From assembly GCA_014529385.2 (NCBI GenBank), contig CM043963.1, positions 150,218,107 through 150,282,106 of the forward strand: 64,000 nucleotides of DNA, written 5' to 3'. Shown here in pieces: positions 62,455 through 64,000 of this stretch. The translations under genes were made by a program, and so were the position numbers. The stretch is from Adiantum capillus-veneris (lineage: Eukaryota; Streptophyta; Polypodiopsida; Polypodiales; Pteridaceae). Below the pieces are notes generated by a model. That model was not told where the DNA came from, did no database searches, and worked only from the letters and a program-made list of their open reading frames with translations. The number at the start of each line of letters is the position of its first letter. Position 1 is the stretch's first letter.

Positions 62455-63284
62455 ATGTTCATTCACAGGACATGCAGATCACCAAGAGTGATCTTATTGA
62501 TGCTTTGTTGATTGTCAATGATGCATTATCCCAGACTTGGATTGTTGATTCCGGTGCTTCATTTCATGTGACTCCTATCAAGGAATGTTTCTCTACTTTT
62601 GATGCAGGCAAGCGTGGCCATGTATACCTTGGAAACAATCATGCATGTTCCATTGAGGGTATTGGCACTGTGCATCTCTCCATAGATGGCACAACTGAGC
62701 TTGTCTTGCATGATGTTAGATATGTGCCGGGAATCAAGAAGAGTCTGCTTTCTGTTGGTCAGATGGATATGCATGGTTACAGCATCTTCTTTGAGAGAGG
62801 ATCATGGATAATGACTAAAGGCTTAAGGCTGATTGTAAAGGGCACAAAGAAAGGGACACTTTACTGCATGCATGGAAAGGCTGTGTTGGGCAAGTTTATT
62901 GCATTGGTTGAAATTAACTCTCACATGGCGTTGTGGCACAAGAGGCTTGGCCATATGAGCCAAAAGGGCCTTTCTAAACTTTGTACTTTGAACAAGCTTG
63001 ATGCTAAGGGCACAAAGCTTGACTTTTGTAATGAATGTCAATATGGCAAGCAAGTAAAGCGTTCTTACTACTCTGGTGTCTCTCGTAAATCTTGTGTGCT
63101 TGATCTTGTATATTCTGATGTATGTAGCATGCCTACTAAGTCTATGGGAGGTGCATGCTATTTTGTCTCCTTTGTTGATGATCATTCTAGGAAAATTTGG
63201 GTTTATTTGTTTAAATCTAAGGATGAAGCCTTTGCTGCATTTAAGAGATTTCATGCATTTGTGACCACCCAAACAGGTAGAAAG
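62406..63284 (+). pseudogene. Copia protease and integrase N-terminal half (Copia-1)
   Basis: Open frame. FADDDAYDLDASLNVHSQ, then protease WIVDSGASFHVTPIKECF (62538-62591, intact D-S-G) and LHDVRYVPGIKKSLLSVGQM. The pre-integrase motif is ALWHKRLGHMSQKGLSKLCT (about 62929-62988), with CNECQYGK completing the HHCC zinc site, then the core with the first Asp in YSDVCSMPT (about 63112-63138) and FVDDHSRKIWVYLF. After TTQTGRK the frame enters the Copia-2 LTR and stops at 63296. RT and RNase H of Copia-1 are not in the window. Confidence 0.9.
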
Positions 63285-63511
63285 TGTTGGAATTAGGGTT
63301 GCAGAGAAACACACACAGCTTGGAGAAGACGAAGGAAGCTCAAGGCACACAATAGAGAGTGTGTTACTTCGTGTGCAATGGAAAGATAGATAGCCCTAGA
63401 GTGATGGGCGTATATACAATGCACGGGGGAAAAAACCTCCTAAAGAGGGAAAAAATGCCCCGGCGGTCCTAGTGTGTTCACACACATCACTACCACATGT
63501 ATATGGTAACA
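63285..63511 (-). mobile_element. 3' LTR of Copia-2
   Basis: Short LTR, typical Copia size. The boundary on the right is set by TGTTACC following the purine tract, on the left by the break in the Copia-1 integrase frame. Confidence 0.8.
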
Positions 63512-63585
63512 AATCCCTCTGGAGTGATGCGGTGAACGAGAGCTGGCACATGAGTAAAGGGAAGTGCCATGCCCTGAGGACAGGA

Positions 63586-64000
63586 TCAGTCCACAAACGG
63601 GAGTAAGCCCAAAGCTTTGCGGAAAGCTTCAAGCTTCTCACGAGACAATGCCTTTGTGAAAAGATCTGCAAGGTTGTCCTGTGTTGGCACATAAGCCAAG
63701 CTGATCTCTCCTGCTGAGAGCCTCTCCCTGACATAGTGGTAATGCACCTCAATGTGCTTTGTGCGAGCATGAAAAACTGGGTTCCTCGCAACTGCCAATG
63801 CGCTCTGACTGTCAGTGTAGATAGTGTTGGCAGTGTCCTGTCCAACACCCAAGTCAGCCATAAGGCGTCTGAGCCATACACAGTCAACCGTAGCTGTGAA
63901 GACTGCCCTGTACTCAGCCTCACAACTCGAAGTAGCCACAGTAGGTTGCTTCTTGCTCAACCATGATATACATGAACTGCCAAGCATGAAACAAAAACCA
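63586..64000 (-). CDS. Copia RNase H, C-terminus of pol (Copia-2)
   Basis: Open from the window edge to the stop at 63586-63588: ISWLSKKQPTVATSSCEAEY (catalytic Glu), RAVFTATVDCVWLRRLMADL, TANTIYTDSQSALAVARNP (catalytic Asp), HARTKHIEVHYHYVRERLSA and VPTQDNLADLFTKALSREKL, ending LGLLPFVD. All the recognisable Copia RNase H residues are present and undamaged in this part, so Copia-2 may be fairly recent. It would remove genomic RNA after first-strand synthesis. Confidence 0.92.
   Translation of the reverse strand, partial: GFCFMLGSSCISWLSKKQPTVATSSCEAEYRAVFTATVDCVWLRRLMADLGVGQDTANTIYTDSQSALAVARNPVFHARTKHIEVHYHYVRERLSAGEISLAYVPTQDNLADLFTKALSREKLEAFRKALGLLPFVD

Larger units (their letters stand above)
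61499..63284 (+). mobile_element. Copia-1, 5' part of a Ty1/Copia element
   Basis: Gag, zinc knuckle, protease and the start of integrase in Copia order (integrase before RT), Tork-like in character. No 5' LTR or primer site: only about 20 unplaced bases separate the gag ATG from relic G. Cut at 63284 by Copia-2. Confidence 0.85.
63285..64000 (-). mobile_element. Copia-2, 3' end of a second Copia element inserted in Copia-1
   Basis: Minus strand. 3' LTR 63285-63511 (227 bases; minus strand TGTTACCATATACATGTGG to CCCTAATTCCAACA, with TGTT/AACA ends), purine-rich TCCAGAGGGATT next to it, then RNase H. The left flank is GAAAG (63280-63284); the right end is outside the window, so the target duplication cannot be checked. 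Confidence 0.85.

Noticed and set aside
62823-63350. 175-codon minus-strand frame opposite the Copia-1 integrase
   Set aside because: Shadow frame crossing the Copia-2 LTR boundary.

Overview
The window is nuclear DNA from a repeat-rich land plant. It is almost entirely LTR retrotransposons in many states of decay: chromovirus-type Ty3/gypsy, several non-autonomous LTR families, and two Copia elements. There is also one L1-type LINE fragment, one Mutator-like non-autonomous DNA element, and long GA/CT/CA microsatellites. I saw no intact host gene, no rRNA or tRNA gene, no CRISPR array and no bacterial gene. The plant assignment rests on the chromovirus pol order (RT-RNase H-integrase-chromodomain), initiator-Met-tRNA primer sites (TGGTATCAGAGC), telobox motifs and the nesting style. 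The species cannot be fixed from what I can read.

Layout, with working names. Element X (1-about 3559, +): 3' end of a gypsy pol and a repeat-filled 3' LTR. 3560-9384: low-coding DNA with microsatellites, local duplications and one faint gypsy relic. Composite A (9385-24264, +): LTR-pol-LTR-pol-LTR remnant of one gypsy family; it carries a 572-bp Mutator-like insert (13136-13707, 9-bp target duplication) and element C (17414-23308, minus, target duplication ATGCC). LINE fragment (24270-25504, minus). Solo LTR D0 (25960-37720, target duplication CTTTC) is split by full-length D1 (26693-37301), itself split by gypsy element B (28270-34494, target duplication CGAAC). At 38100-38207 lies a possible first exon of a host gene. 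Gypsy element E2 (minus, about 38640-56685) is split by F (39765-50673, +, target duplication CTACT), which contains a solo LTR (41461-42007) and gypsy element E (43352-50607). E2 is split again by D2 (51507-55785, target duplication GATAG). Then come a lone D-type LTR D4, the D3 element, a gag-protease relic G (60510-61480, minus), Copia-1 (61499-63284, +) and Copia-2 (63285 to the window end, minus) inside Copia-1.

The insertion order can be read because empty sites or target duplications survive: E2 is older than F and D2, F is older than E, D0 is older than D1, D1 is older than B, and A is older than C. Most pol genes carry stops, frameshifts and deletions, and several have lost catalytic residues, so they are annotated as pseudogenes.

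The most unusual item is the D family. It is a pol-less LTR retrotransposon with five copies here, all in the same orientation. Its whole internal region is one roughly 550-codon reading frame (N-terminal Pro-Arg-rich repeats, coiled coil, acidic Asp-His-rich tract, and a C-terminal domain I do not recognise), still largely open in D3 and nearly so in D2. Also notable are an R/U5-like motif shared by four LTR families, a short motif (core GCGTTTTGCA) shared by D LTRs and the F leader in opposite orientation, and an in-frame duplication of a retropepsin active site.
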